Made by a program: the position numbers and the translations under genes | The notes under the pieces: generated by a model | Database searches by the model: none | Seen by the model: only the letters and a program-made list of their open reading frames with translations | Told to the model about the DNA's origin: nothing | In this document: positions 52,252 to 61,147 of the stretch, piece by piece | How positions within the stretch are numbered: the stretch's first letter is position 1 | How the letters are laid out: each line of letters opens with the position of its first letter | DNA from: Pseudomonadota bacterium | GTDB lineage: Bacteria > Pseudomonadota > Alphaproteobacteria > SHVZ01 | Direction: 5' to 3' | Assembly (NCBI GenBank): GCA_016195085.1 | Contig: JACQAG010000031.1 | Coordinates: forward strand, 124,001-188,000 | Length of the DNA stretch: 64,000 bases

Positions 52252-53352
52252 TCAAACATTGAAGCGGAAAAGGAATATGTCGCCGTCCTGGACCAGGTAG
52301 TCCGCACCCTCGACGCGCATCTTGCCCGCATCCTTGGCGCCCAGCTCGCCGCCTGAGGCGACGAAGTCGGCATAGGAGATCGTCTCGGCGCGGATGAAGC
52401 CGTGCTCGAAGTCGGTGTGGATGGCGCCCGCCGCCTGCGGGGCTTTGGCACCTTGGGTCACGGTCCAGGCATGGGCCTCCTTCGGGCCGGCGGTGAAGAA
52501 GGTCAAGAGGCCGAGGATGCGGTAACCCTCGCGAATGACCCGCGCCAGCCCCGTCTCATTCAGCCCGAGATGCTCGAGGAATTCCTGCTTTTCGGCCGCG
52601 GTCGCGAGCTCAGCCACCTCGGCCTCGATCGCCGCCGAGATGATCACGCTGCCCGCACCCTCGGCCGCCGCCTTTGCAGCGACGCGTTGGGTGAGCGCAT
52701 TGCCGGTGGCGGCATGGTCCTCGCTCACATTGGCGACATAGAGCACCGGCTTCGCGGTGATGAGCTGCAGCTGCCGCCAGGCCGCGAGGTCGGCGGCCGC
52801 CACCGCGACCGTGCGCGCCGGCTTGCCATCGCGGAGTGCTGCCAGGGCGGCCTCCATCAGCGCCAATTGCTGGGCCGCCTCCTTGTCGCCGCCGCGCACC
52901 TTCTTGGTGGCGGCGTAGGCCCGTCGCTCGAGGGAGTCGAGATCGGCCAGCATGAGCTCGGTCTCCACCGTCTCGGCATCGCGGATCGGGTCGACCGAGC
53001 CCTCGACATGGGTGATGCCGCCATCCTCGAAGCAGCGGAGCACGTGCACGATGGCATCGACAGCGCGGATATGCCCCAGGAACTGGTTGCCGAGACCCTC
53101 GCCCTTCGAGGCGCCGCGCACCAAGCCGGCGATGTCGACGAATTCCAGCGTGGTCGGGACGATCTTCGCCGATTTGGCAAGCCCGGCGATGACCGCAAGG
53201 CGGGCATCGGGCACCGGCACGCGGCCGATATTGGGCTCGATGGTGCAGAAGGGATAGTTCGCCGCGGCCGCCGCCGCGGTCTCGGTCAGCGCGTTGAACA
53301 GCGTCGACTTGCCCACATTCGGCAGGCCGACGATACCGCAATTGAAGCCCAT
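52252..53352 (-). CDS. ychF: redox-regulated ATPase/GTPase YchF
   Basis: A 366-residue Obg-like P-loop protein, nearly universal, which binds ATP and associates with ribosomes. Walker A is GLPNVGKST (9-17), the switch region reads [20 protein letters not shown], and the C-terminal TGS domain has [16 protein letters not shown] and [17 protein letters not shown]. Length and motifs are normal. It lies downstream of pth on the same strand. Confidence 0.96.
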   Translation of the reverse strand: MGFNCGIVGLPNVGKSTLFNALTETAAAAAANYPFCTIEPNIGRVPVPDARLAVIAGLAKSAKIVPTTLEFVDIAGLVRGASKGEGLGNQFLGHIRAVDAIVHVLRCFEDGGITHVEGSVDPIRDAETVETELMLADLDSLERRAYAATKKVRGGDKEAAQQLALMEAALAALRDGKPARTVAVAAADLAAWRQLQLITAKPVLYVANVSEDHAATGNALTQRVAAKAAAEGAGSVIISAAIEAEVAELATAAEKQEFLEHLGLNETGLARVIREGYRILGLLTFFTAGPKEAHAWTVTQGAKAPQAAGAIHTDFEHGFIRAETISYADFVASGGELGAKDAGKMRVEGADYLVQDGDIFLFRFNV

Positions 53353-53394
53353 GGTGTCTCTTTGAAAGTGTCTCGCAAGCGAGTTGCCGGAAGA

Positions 53395-53548
53395 CCCTCA
53401 CCCGCCTCGCTTGCGCTCGGCACCGTCGGGGACGGCCGCGCCGGATCCTTCCGGCGCGGCGTCGGGGACGGGAGGACCCGTCCTCGACCGTCCCGACCCC
53501 GCACTGCGGGAGAGGGAGGGACCCGCGTCTTCGCGGGAGGGTGAGGGG
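53395..53548. repeat. palindromic repeat forming the 3' end of pth
   Basis: A GC-rich inverted-repeat region running from CCCTCACCCGCC to GGCGGGTGAGGG-like words (ends CCCTCAC at 53395 and GTGAGGGG at 53541-53548), with inner palindromes such as ACCCGCGTCTTCGCGGG at 53521-53537. The last 50 or so codons of pth lie in it. Confidence 0.7.
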
Positions 53549-54177
53549 TCGCGGTCCGAAGTCGAACCATCACTACGTTGCACATCAGTGCGGGGTGGCT
53601 TCGGTCTCGGCGGGTGGAGAGCGAGGTGGCAGCGGTTCATGAATTCGCTGTCATCGCCTGCGACCAGGAGCGGTGCGGCATCGGCGAGCGCGTCCAGGAG
53701 CTTTTCCAGCCATGGCTGCTCCTCCTTGTCGAAATCGCGCAGCACATAGGGATGCACCAGGTTCTTGTCGCCGGGATGGCCGATGCCGAGCCGGACGCGC
53801 TTGTAGTCGCGGTCGAAAAGCTGATCGATCGAGCGCAGCCCGTTATGGCCGGCGCTGCCGCCGCCCTGCTTCACCTTGACCTTGCCTGGCGTGAGCTCGA
53901 GCTCGTCGTGAAAGACCACGACCTGGCTCGGGGCGAGCTTGTAGAAATGCGCCGCTTCGCCGATCGCCTCGCCCGACAGGTTCATATAGGTCATCGGCTT
54001 CAAGGCCAGGATTTTCACGCCGGCGATGCCGCCTTCGGCCAGATAGCCGCGGAAGCGTGCCCGCCACGGCCCGAAGCCGTGGCGGCGCACGATCCGATCC
54101 AGCGCCATGAAGCCGATATTGTGCCGGTTGCCGGCATCGCCCGGGCGCGGATTGCCGAGGCCGGCGAACAGCAGCAT
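53398..54177 (-). CDS. pth: peptidyl-tRNA hydrolase with repeat-encoded C-terminal extension
   Basis: A 259-residue Pth, which frees tRNA from stalled peptides. Catalytic residues are present: Asn10, His19 (NRHNIGF), the MTYMNLSG asparagine, Asp in VVFHDELEL, and the [10 protein letters not shown] asparagine. The usual length is 185-210 residues. Here residues from about 205 on ([20 protein letters not shown] and beyond) are translated from a palindromic repeat and are unlike Pth. The stop codon itself is in the repeat. The extension is likely disordered and tolerated. It lies 21 bp downstream of rplY. Confidence 0.93.
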   Translation of the reverse strand: MLLFAGLGNPRPGDAGNRHNIGFMALDRIVRRHGFGPWRARFRGYLAEGGIAGVKILALKPMTYMNLSGEAIGEAAHFYKLAPSQVVVFHDELELTPGKVKVKQGGGSAGHNGLRSIDQLFDRDYKRVRLGIGHPGDKNLVHPYVLRDFDKEEQPWLEKLLDALADAAPLLVAGDDSEFMNRCHLALHPPRPKPPRTDVQRSDGSTSDRDPSPSREDAGPSLSRSAGSGRSRTGPPVPDAAPEGSGAAVPDGAERKRGG

Positions 54178-54198
54178 CGGTACCGGTGCCTCTCCTTG

Positions 54199-54948
54199 CT
54201 ACTTCTTCCGCTCGCGTTCGGCCGGCTTCCTTTCGGCTGGCGCGGCGGCACCCTTGGCCGGAGCGGCACCCTCGGCCGGAGCGGCACCCTCGTCCGGTGC
54301 GGCACCCTCCGCTCCTTCCACCGGCACGGCGCCTTCGGCACCCTCCGCGGTAGCGGCAGCGGCCGGGGTCTCTTCGACCTGCACCGTCGGCGCGGCGACC
54401 GAGGCGATGGTGAAGTCGCGTCCGGTGATGGTCGGTACCACCCGGTCCGGCAGCTTGACGGCGCTGATGTGCACCGAGTCGCCGATGTCGAGCCCGGTCA
54501 GGTCGACCGAGAAGGAGGTGGGTATTTCCTCGGCCAGGCAGCGGACCTCGATCTCGTGGCGCACCACGTTGATGACGCCGCCGCGCTTCAGGCCCGGGGA
54601 TTGGTCCTGGTTCACGAAGACCACGGGCACGTTGACGGTGACCCTGGTCTTGGCGCCGACCCTGAGGAAGTCAGCATGGATCGGCCGATCGCTCACCGGA
54701 TCGAGCTGCACCTCGCGGGGCAGCACGCGCAGCGTCTCGGCGCCGAGCTTCACGTCGTAGAGCCGGTTGAAGAACCCGGCGCGGTGCAGCTCGCGCGCCA
54801 GCATCCGGTCCTCGAGGCTGACGAGGATGGGGTCTTTGCGATCGCCATAGATCACGCCGGGAACCCGGCCTGTCCGACGAGTCGCCCGGGCGGGCCCCTT
54901 GCCGCCCCGGTCGCGCCGCTCGGCGGCGATGGTTGCAATGTCGACCAT
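54199..54948 (-). CDS. rplY: 50S ribosomal protein L25/general stress protein Ctc
   Basis: A 249-residue L25 of the long (CTC) type, which binds 5S rRNA. The N-terminal domain has [20 protein letters not shown] and the second domain has [20 protein letters not shown] and [20 protein letters not shown]. The last 60 residues are a low-complexity Ala/Glu/Gly/Pro tail made of repeats such as [16 protein letters not shown], ending [10 protein letters not shown] strong AGGAGAG precedes the ATG. The upstream prs frame runs into the first 97 bp of this gene. Confidence 0.94.
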   Translation of the reverse strand: MVDIATIAAERRDRGGKGPARATRRTGRVPGVIYGDRKDPILVSLEDRMLARELHRAGFFNRLYDVKLGAETLRVLPREVQLDPVSDRPIHADFLRVGAKTRVTVNVPVVFVNQDQSPGLKRGGVINVVRHEIEVRCLAEEIPTSFSVDLTGLDIGDSVHISAVKLPDRVVPTITGRDFTIASVAAPTVQVEETPAAAATAEGAEGAVPVEGAEGAAPDEGAAPAEGAAPAKGAAAPAERKPAERERKK

Positions 54949-55931
54949 GAAAACTCTCTCCTTTCCTCACGCATGGGGCCGGCTGGGGGAGGGAAGGGGA
55001 GGAGGTGTTCCACACCCCCTCCCGAAACCCACCCCCGGGGAGGGAAGGGGAGGGCCATCAACTGGGCGATCGAAAGTTGGCGGATGTTGTGGGCGACCCT
55101 GACCGCCTCGGTCGCCTGGATGCTGTCGGTCAGCACCATCGCCTCCAAGGGCGAGGCGGTGACCCGGGCGACCGCGCCGCCGGACAGGACGCCATGGGTG
55201 ATATAGGCGCTGACCGAGGTGGCGCCGTGGTCGATGAGCGCCTCGGCGGCGTTGACCAAGGTGCCGCCGGAATCGACGATGTCGTCGATGAGGATGCAGC
55301 GCCGGCCTTTGACGTCGCCGATGACGTTCATCACCTCCGACACGCCGGCGCGCTCGCGGCGCTTGTCGATGATGGCAAGGTCCGCTTCCAGCCGCCTGGC
55401 GATGGCGCGGGCGCGGAGCACGCCGCCGACGTCGGGGGAGACGATCACCAGCTCGTCGCCGTCGTATTTCTCCTTGATGTCCTTGACGAACACCGGCGCC
55501 GAATAGAGGTTGTCGGTCGGAATGTCGAAGAAGCCCTGGATCTGGGCGGCATGGAGATCCATGGTCAGCACCCGGTCGGCGCCGGCGGTGGTGATGAGGT
55601 TGGCCACCAGCTTCGCCGAAATGGGGGTGCGCGGACCGGATTTGCGGTCCTGCCGGGCATAGCCGTAATAGGGGAGGACCGCGGTCACGCGCCGGGCCGA
55701 GCTGCGGCGGAGCGCGTCCAAGGTGACCAGGAGCTCCATCAGGTTGTCGTTGGCGGGATAGGAGGTCGATTGCAGGACGAACACGTCCTCGCCGCGGATG
55801 TTCTCGTGGATCTCGACGAATATCTCGAGATCGGAAAAGCGCCTGACGCTGGCCTTGGTCAAGGGCAGGTTCAGATACGCGCCGATCGCCTCGGCCAGAG
55901 GCCGATTGCTGTTGCAGGTCAAGACTTTCAT
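54852..55931 (-). CDS. prs: ribose-phosphate pyrophosphokinase with altered C-terminus
   Basis: This enzyme makes PRPP from ribose-5-phosphate and ATP. Residues 1-292 are a normal class I Prs: [55 protein letters not shown], and the PRPP loop [13 protein letters not shown] (212-224). The usual ending (about 20 further residues with an EAIRRI-type helix) is missing. After QLMA the frame enters a palindromic repeat and reads [20 protein letters not shown], then continues across the gap into rplY, giving 359 residues. Either the protein lives with this tail, or it stops differently because of a base error. prs is normally essential. Confidence 0.9.
   Translation of the reverse strand: MKVLTCNSNRPLAEAIGAYLNLPLTKASVRRFSDLEIFVEIHENIRGEDVFVLQSTSYPANDNLMELLVTLDALRRSSARRVTAVLPYYGYARQDRKSGPRTPISAKLVANLITTAGADRVLTMDLHAAQIQGFFDIPTDNLYSAPVFVKDIKEKYDGDELVIVSPDVGGVLRARAIARRLEADLAIIDKRRERAGVSEVMNVIGDVKGRRCILIDDIVDSGGTLVNAAEALIDHGATSVSAYITHGVLSGGAVARVTASPLEAMVLTDSIQATEAVRVAHNIRQLSIAQLMALPFPPRGWVSGGGVEHLLPFPPPAGPMREERREFSWSTLQPSPPSGATGAARGPPGRLVGQAGFPA
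54984..55056. repeat. palindromic repeat copy 1, inside the 3' end of prs
   Basis: A GC-rich element that includes GGTGTTCCACACC-type hairpin sequence and the word CGAAACCCACCC. It matches 56021-56092 closely over about 70 bp (shared words GGGGGAGGG, AGGGGAGG, ACACCC, CTCCC, AAACCCACCC), in direct orientation. The two copies lie at either end of prs, about 1.04 kb apart. Confidence 0.78.
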
Positions 55932-56020
55932 AGGCAGGGCTCTCCACGACCCGCGGGCGCGGACGCGATCGGGCGCGGGACTATTATCAGCCCGTCGCCG
56001 AACTGTAAACCCGCATCAGC

Positions 56021-56092
56021 GGGGGTGGGCGGGGGAGGGCAGGGGAGGGGGTGTGGTACACCCGCTCCCAAAACCCACCCTCGGGCGGGGAC
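56021..56092. repeat. palindromic repeat copy 2, upstream of prs
   Basis: Second copy of the element at 54984-55056, with a GGTGT-GGT-ACACC hairpin core. It lies in the 199-bp gap between the prs start and the end of the lipoprotein gene, so it could also affect where transcripts stop or start there. Confidence 0.78.
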
Positions 56093-56130
56093 CCTGGCGG
56101 CCGGCCCGGACGCAGGGTGGCGCGCCGCCG

Positions 56131-56982
56131 TCAGTCGGGGATGCGGGCCGAGAGCGCCTGCATGATTTCGGCGAGTCCGCCGGCTGCTGCATCGGCGATG
56201 GCGACGGCGACGTCGCCCCACGGGCCGTCGAGCAGCCCGGCGCGCTGGGTGTTCTCCTGGTCGATCACGCCCAGGGACAGGCCTTCGTGGTCGATGACGC
56301 TCCAGCTCACCGCCACCCGTTCCTGGCCGGAAGCCGCCGCCGTGATCGTGACCGAGCCCAGCACCACCACGGTGCCGTCATCCGCCTCGGTGGCGATGTT
56401 GATCGAGCGTCGCTGCAGGGCCCGCTCCATGGCGCGCTTCAAGGCGGTCCGGCCGTCGCCGGGGGCGCCGTCGACGGGATAGACGACGACGCGCGCCGAG
56501 CCGCTGGTGTCGTTCGGCCGGCCGGCCTCGATCAGTCGATTGAGGGAGGGGCCGACGGCGAGCGCCATGCCGAGCAGAACCCCCGGCTCGGATTGCTGCC
56601 AGGCAACCCGCGGCACCAGCCAACGGCCGCTGTCGCCGCCGAGCGCCTTGCCGGAGGCATCGAGGAGCCGCCAGTCGAGCTCGATCTCGTCGCGCTCGCC
56701 GTCGAAGAGCCGCGCCTTGGCGGTGCCGGCGAGGCTCTTGGCTTCCCGGGTGGTGCGGATGGTGCTCGCCGGCACATCCAGGCGCTGCAGCTGAGCGGCG
56801 ACGGCGCGGGCGAGCTCGTTCGGTTCGGGAGCGCCTTCGATCGGCAGCACGACGACGCCCCCTCGGTCGGCGAGCTTGAGCAGCGGGTTCGCTTCCTTGT
56901 GGTCGTCCATGAAAGGCTGCGGCAGCGGCTGGCAAGCCGACAGGGCGAGGCCCGTGGCAACGATGATGAGCGCCTGGCGCAT
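56131..56982 (-). CDS. lipoprotein, unknown function
   Basis: A 283-residue lipoprotein: MRQALIIVATGLALSAC has the lipobox LSAC with Cys17. The mature protein has GGVVVLPIEGAPEPNELARA then a mixed alpha/beta pattern, and VVVYPVDGAPGDGRTALKRA then MERALQRRSI in a repeat-like second half, so it may be built from two similar domains. The start is ATG 56982; a longer open frame continues through the repeat upstream and is not real. I do not recognise the family. Confidence 0.78.
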   Translation of the reverse strand: MRQALIIVATGLALSACQPLPQPFMDDHKEANPLLKLADRGGVVVLPIEGAPEPNELARAVAAQLQRLDVPASTIRTTREAKSLAGTAKARLFDGERDEIELDWRLLDASGKALGGDSGRWLVPRVAWQQSEPGVLLGMALAVGPSLNRLIEAGRPNDTSGSARVVVYPVDGAPGDGRTALKRAMERALQRRSINIATEADDGTVVVLGSVTITAAASGQERVAVSWSVIDHEGLSLGVIDQENTQRAGLLDGPWGDVAVAIADAAAGGLAEIMQALSARIPD

Positions 56983-57015
56983 CACGGGACGATAAGGCCC
57001 ATGTCTGACCTCATG

Positions 57016-57114
57016 CCCCCACCCCAACCCTCCCCCACCTGAACCGGTGGGGGAGGGAGCCACGATCTCATGCTCCCTCCCTCGCGTCTTAGCGGGGGAG
57101 GGTGGGGGTGGGGG
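57016..57114. repeat. nested palindromic repeat (double-hairpin type)
   Basis: Same design as 22954-23052 and 61016-61118: outer ends CCCCCACCCC and GGTGGGGGTGGGGG, inner hairpin CCCTCCCCCACC/GGTGGGGGAGGG around TGAACC, and a second CCCTCC/GGGAGGG hairpin. Located between the lipoprotein gene and the M24-fold gene. Confidence 0.8.
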
Positions 57115-57195
57115 CACCGTCAGGGGAGCGCTAGAGAACACAGCTCACCAAGAGACCGAGGACGCAAAACAAGAGGAAGAGAATGAGGTGCGGCA

Positions 57196-58347
57196 TCACA
57201 CACAGACGTAGTCGATGGCAGCCTGCGATAGGGGCTCGGCGCCCTGCTCGCCCACGAGCGAGGTGCGCCCGAGGGTCATTGCGATCCCGGAGTCGCTGTC
57301 CATGATGATCATGTGGATGAAGAACACCATGCCCGGGGCGGCGATGACCGGATTGCCGCGGTAGAGCATCGGCCAATCCATCCAGTTCGGCGCGAACAAG
57401 GCGCCGAGGCTGTAGCCGCAGGCATTGAGCCGGTGCGCCCGGTAGCCGGCGCGGTCCAGCACCTTGACATGCGCCTCGAACACGTTCGCCACCGGCTCGC
57501 CCGGCTTTAGGGCCGCCTCGCAGGCCAGCAGCGCTTCCTTGCAGGCCTTGTGCATGTCCTCCTGGCGCGGCAGCTTCGGGCCGACGCGGATGGTGCGCAT
57601 CAGGCAGGAATGATAGTGCCGGTAGGTGCCGGCGAATTCCAGGGTGAGCTGATCCTCGGCCGAGAGCGTGCGGCGCCCGCTGAAGAACCGGCAGAGCAGC
57701 GCATCGCGACCGGAGCCGATGATGAACTCGTTGGCGGGATAGTCGCCGCCGCCGCGGAACACCGCGCCCTGCATCGCCGCCAGGATCTCCGCCTCGTCCG
57801 CGCCCGGGCGCGCGAGGCCGATTGCCTCGTCCCAGGCGCGATCGGCGAGCCGGGCGGCATCGCGCACATAGGCGATCTCGGCCGGGCTCTTGATCAGCCG
57901 CTGCCGGCTCACGAGGTCGGAGGCGTCCTCGAGCGTGGCCACGCCGTCGAGCGCATCCGCCAGGCGCCTGCCGTTGCGTGCGGTCAGCCCGTAGGCTTCC
58001 CATTCGACGCCCAGCTTCTTGCCGCGGCAGCGCTGCTGCTCGAGGATGTGCCGGAGCTCGACCGCCGGCTTCGCGTCCTCGCCATCGACCCAGATGCGGA
58101 TATCGGCGATCGTCGAGGTGTGCTGCGCTTGGCGCAGATCGGGGACGCGCGTCAGCAGGATGAGCGTGCCGTCGGCGCCGAGATAGAGGCACTGGAAAAA
58201 CACGAAGCCGAAGGTGTCATAGCCGGTCAGGTAGAACATGCTCTCCTGGCGGAACATCAACAGCCCGTCGAGGCCGCGCTCGGCCATGAGCTCGAGCGTG
58301 CGGCGCTGACGCTGGGCGAATTCCTCGCGGGCGAAGTGCAGAGCCAT
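57196..58347 (-). CDS. M24-fold (creatinase/Xaa-Pro peptidase-like) protein lacking metal ligands
   Basis: A 383-residue protein with a creatinase-type N-domain (1-155) and a pita-bread C-domain (156-383). The five metal ligands of true M24 metallopeptidases are not kept. The first Asp position is Glu237 (TLEFAG), the second is Ser/Cys at 247-248 (YHSCLMRT), the HG motif is replaced by ACGYSLG (309-315), and the first Glu site reads FFIHM. This resembles ectoine hydrolase (DoeA) and creatinase, which hydrolyse amide or ureido bonds without metal. So a non-peptidase hydrolase is more likely than PepP/PepQ. Overlaps nothing; 3 bp from pgeF. Confidence 0.82.
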   Translation of the reverse strand: MALHFAREEFAQRQRRTLELMAERGLDGLLMFRQESMFYLTGYDTFGFVFFQCLYLGADGTLILLTRVPDLRQAQHTSTIADIRIWVDGEDAKPAVELRHILEQQRCRGKKLGVEWEAYGLTARNGRRLADALDGVATLEDASDLVSRQRLIKSPAEIAYVRDAARLADRAWDEAIGLARPGADEAEILAAMQGAVFRGGGDYPANEFIIGSGRDALLCRFFSGRRTLSAEDQLTLEFAGTYRHYHSCLMRTIRVGPKLPRQEDMHKACKEALLACEAALKPGEPVANVFEAHVKVLDRAGYRAHRLNACGYSLGALFAPNWMDWPMLYRGNPVIAAPGMVFFIHMIIMDSDSGIAMTLGRTSLVGEQGAEPLSQAAIDYVCV

Positions 58348-58350
58348 GGG

Positions 58351-59124
58351 TCAATCCTTCAGCGCGATGACGGACAAGAGCCGACCATAGTCGCCCTCGC
58401 CCTGGTGGCAGGCGCGGCGATAGCTGAAGAAGCGATCGGCCTCGTGGCAGGTGTCATGGTCGAGGCGCCGCACGTCGCCGATGCCGGCGCTTCGCAGCCG
58501 CGCCTCGACGTAGCCGCCGAGATCGAACAGGCAATGCCCCGCGCGCGCGGCCGGACGGAAGAAGCGGCCATTAGCGGCGTCCTCCTCCAGAAACGGCCCG
58601 GGAAACTCCGGTCCGACCTCGTAGCTGTCCTTGCCGATGCAGGGGCCGACGGTGGCGGCGATGCGGGATTTGGCGGCGCCGCGCTCGACCATGGCGGCAA
58701 TGGTGGCCTCCAACACCCCACCCTTGCCGCCGCGCCATCCCGCATGCGCGCCGCCGATGATCCGCGCTTCCCGGTCGGCGAACAGCACCGGGGCGCAGTC
58801 CGCGGTCAGGATCCCGAGCCCGATGCCCGCCACCGTCGTCACCATGGCATCGGCGCGCGGCGCCTCCGCACGGCTGAGGACCTTGTCGACGTGGACCACG
58901 ACCGGGCTGTGGATCTGATAGAGGGTCACCAGCCGGTCGGGAGCGAGATCGAGGCAAGCCAGCACCCGCGACCGATTGATCTCGACATCGTCCTTGTCGT
59001 CCAGCGAGCCCCGCCCGCAATTCAGCGAGGCGTAGATGCCGCCGCTGACGCCGCCCTGGCGCGTGAAGAACCCGTGAGCGACATGGGGCAGCGCGAGATT
59101 GTCGGCGGCGAGCAGTACGGTCAT
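58351..59124 (-). CDS. pgeF: peptidoglycan editing factor PgeF (YfiH, laccase-like fold)
   Basis: A 257-residue protein with the zinc/copper-binding residues of the family: His in LYQIHSP, Cys in LTADCAPVLF and His in GGAHAGWRGG. PgeF acts on wrongly built cell-wall precursors carrying L-Ser, and relatives are purine nucleoside phosphorylases. Its ATG overlaps the midA stop as ATGA, and the order lgt-midA-pgeF is common in alphaproteobacteria. Confidence 0.93.
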   Translation of the reverse strand: MTVLLAADNLALPHVAHGFFTRQGGVSGGIYASLNCGRGSLDDKDDVEINRSRVLACLDLAPDRLVTLYQIHSPVVVHVDKVLSRAEAPRADAMVTTVAGIGLGILTADCAPVLFADREARIIGGAHAGWRGGKGGVLEATIAAMVERGAAKSRIAATVGPCIGKDSYEVGPEFPGPFLEEDAANGRFFRPAARAGHCLFDLGGYVEARLRSAGIGDVRRLDHDTCHEADRFFSYRRACHQGEGDYGRLLSVIALKD

Positions 59125-60176
59125 TCGAATCCTGGAGGTGTCGATTGGCCTGGCGGGGTGAGGGCGAGCGCCTTGAACAAGGTGCCCATTTCATCGGCGT
59201 CGATCAAGCGACGGAGATCGTCCCACACGCCGGCGCGCGCTGGGGCGAGCCGCTTGGCGCGCTCGCCGATGCCGAGACGCTCGAGCCACACGCCCTGGTC
59301 GATGGGCCCATGCACCGTGGCACCGGCTTCGGTTGCGGCGGCGGCGAAGGCGGCGAAGTCGACATGGGCGGTCAGATCGGCGGTGCCGGGATCCTCTAAA
59401 GGCGGATGCGGTCGATGGCCTTTGACCGCCTGCAGCGTGTCGCCGGGGACGCTCGCGGCATAGCCGTAGTCGATGATGAGCGCCGCACCGCCCAGGGCGA
59501 CGAGGCGCCGTGCCAGCGCATCGGCGAGCGCCAGGCGGGCCGGCGACAGCTCGATGACCGCGTCGATCGGTGCGGAGGCGAGTGCTGCCGGCACCAGCGC
59601 CGCCAAGGGGCTCATCGCCAAGACGAAGCGGAACCCGCCCCCCTTGTCGCGATCGACAAGACGTTCCTGCCAGCCCAGAGGTGTCCGCTGCAGCTGGCGG
59701 ATCGGCAAGGCATCGACGAACTCGTTGGCCAGCAGGATCGCCGGCCCGTCGGGCAGGGTGGCAACCGCATCATGCCAGGACGCCTCGGCTCCGGTGAGAG
59801 CTTCCTGCTGGCGCCGGCGGAGCATCGGACTGGTCTCCACCAGATGCAGCCGGAGCGCCCGGCGGAACGCCGGTGCGGCGGCGGTGGCGCGCAAGGCATC
59901 GGCCAGCATGGTGCCGCGGCCGGGGCCGAGCTCGATGAGGAGCACCGGATCGGGCGCGCCCATCTGCCGCCAGACGAAGGCGGCCCAGAGGCCGACGAGC
60001 TCGCCGAACATCTGGCTGATCTCGGGCGCGGTGGTGAAGTCGCCGGCGGCGCCGAAGGGCTCGCCGGTGGTGTAATAACCGGCTTCCGGGTCGGCGAGGG
60101 CCAGCTGCATGTACTCGCCGAGATCGATCGGGCCCAGCGTCTCGATCCGGCGCCGGAGCCGCCCAGCCAGGCTCAT
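59121..60176 (-). CDS. class I SAM-dependent methyltransferase, MidA/NDUFAF7 family
   Basis: A 351-residue member of the family of mitochondrial NDUFAF7, which dimethylates an arginine in a complex I subunit. Family motifs: YMQLALADPEAGYYTTGEPF then GAAGDFTTAPEISQMFGELV, motif I LIELGPGRGTMLADAL, and the LLANEFVDALPIRQ segment. Start at ATG 60176, overlapping the lgt stop as ATGA. The bacterial target is not established. Confidence 0.92.
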   Translation of the reverse strand: MSLAGRLRRRIETLGPIDLGEYMQLALADPEAGYYTTGEPFGAAGDFTTAPEISQMFGELVGLWAAFVWRQMGAPDPVLLIELGPGRGTMLADALRATAAAPAFRRALRLHLVETSPMLRRRQQEALTGAEASWHDAVATLPDGPAILLANEFVDALPIRQLQRTPLGWQERLVDRDKGGGFRFVLAMSPLAALVPAALASAPIDAVIELSPARLALADALARRLVALGGAALIIDYGYAASVPGDTLQAVKGHRPHPPLEDPGTADLTAHVDFAAFAAAATEAGATVHGPIDQGVWLERLGIGERAKRLAPARAGVWDDLRRLIDADEMGTLFKALALTPPGQSTPPGFE

Positions 60177-60982
60177 CGCTGGACGGCGGGTCTGACCAGG
60201 GCCCAAACGATGAGGGCGAGACCGGCGAGCAGCATCGGCAGCGACAGGAGCTGGCCCATGGTCGCGCCGAAGACGAGGAAGCCGAGATAGTCGTCTGGCT
60301 CGCGGAAGAACTCGACGGTGGTGCGGGCCAGCGCGTAGCCGGCGAGAAAGACGCCGCTCACCAGGCCGGGGCGCTGGCGCAGGCGTGGGTTGCGAACCAG
60401 CACGAACAGGACGAGGAAGAGCACGAGCCCTTCCAAGGTCGCCTCGTAGAGCTGGCTCGGATGACGCGGCACTGCCAGGCCGTCGCGCGGAAACACCATG
60501 GCCCAGGGCACGTCGCTCGGCCGGCCGAAGAGCTCGCCATTGATGAAGTTGGCGATGCGGCCGAAGAAGAGGCCGATCGGCGTGGCGGCGCAGACCACGT
60601 CGCCCAGCGCCCGCACGTCGATGCCCTTGCGGAGCGCGAACAGGATGATGGCAGCGACGACGCCGAGCGCGCCGCCATGGAACGACATGCCGCCATGCCA
60701 GACCATGAGGATTTCCAACGGATGCTGGAGGTGATAGCCGGGCTGGTAGAACAGCACATAGCCGAGCCGCCCGCCGATCACGACGCCGATCGTGGCCCAG
60801 GTCAGGAACTCGTCCACCGCCTCTGGGTTCACCAGGGAAGGTCTTTGCCGGGCGATCCAGAGGCCGTAGCGCCAGCCCAGGAGCAAGCCCGCGATGTAGG
60901 AGAGCGCATACCAACGAATGGCGAGCGGCCCGATGGCGATCGCCACCGGATCGATCATGGGGAAGGGGATGACGGGCAGCAT
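60173..60982 (-). CDS. lgt: prolipoprotein diacylglyceryl transferase
   Basis: A 269-residue inner-membrane enzyme that attaches diacylglycerol to the lipobox Cys, with seven predicted helices. The Lgt signature GRIANFINGELFGR is present, along with IRWYALSYIAGLLLGWRYGL and HGGMSFHGG with the essential His. First gene of lgt-midA-pgeF. Confidence 0.97.
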   Translation of the reverse strand: MLPVIPFPMIDPVAIAIGPLAIRWYALSYIAGLLLGWRYGLWIARQRPSLVNPEAVDEFLTWATIGVVIGGRLGYVLFYQPGYHLQHPLEILMVWHGGMSFHGGALGVVAAIILFALRKGIDVRALGDVVCAATPIGLFFGRIANFINGELFGRPSDVPWAMVFPRDGLAVPRHPSQLYEATLEGLVLFLVLFVLVRNPRLRQRPGLVSGVFLAGYALARTTVEFFREPDDYLGFLVFGATMGQLLSLPMLLAGLALIVWALVRPAVQR

Positions 60983-61015
60983 CTAGGCGCCTAGCACGCA
61001 AAGAGATGGAAGGTG

Positions 61016-61118
61016 CCCCCACCCTAACCCTCCCCCGCGGAAGACGCGGGGGAGGGAACTGGAGATGTCGCTCTCTGGCTCCCTCCTCCGCGGAAGCGGG
61101 GGAGGGCTGGGGTGGGGG
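61016..61118. repeat. nested palindromic repeat (double-hairpin type)
   Basis: Third copy of the design seen at 22954 and 57016: ends CCCCCACCC and GGGTGGGGG, inner hairpins CCCTCCCCCGCG/CGCGGGGGAGGG around GAAGA and CTCCGCGGAAGCGGGGGAG. It lies between lgt and hldD. Confidence 0.8.
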
Positions 61119-61147
61119 TATCGGGCGATTGCAAGCATTGTGCTGCG

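Noticed and set aside
57196-58347. Xaa-Pro aminopeptidase (PepP/PepQ)
   Set aside because: The metal-ligand positions required for peptidase activity appear substituted.
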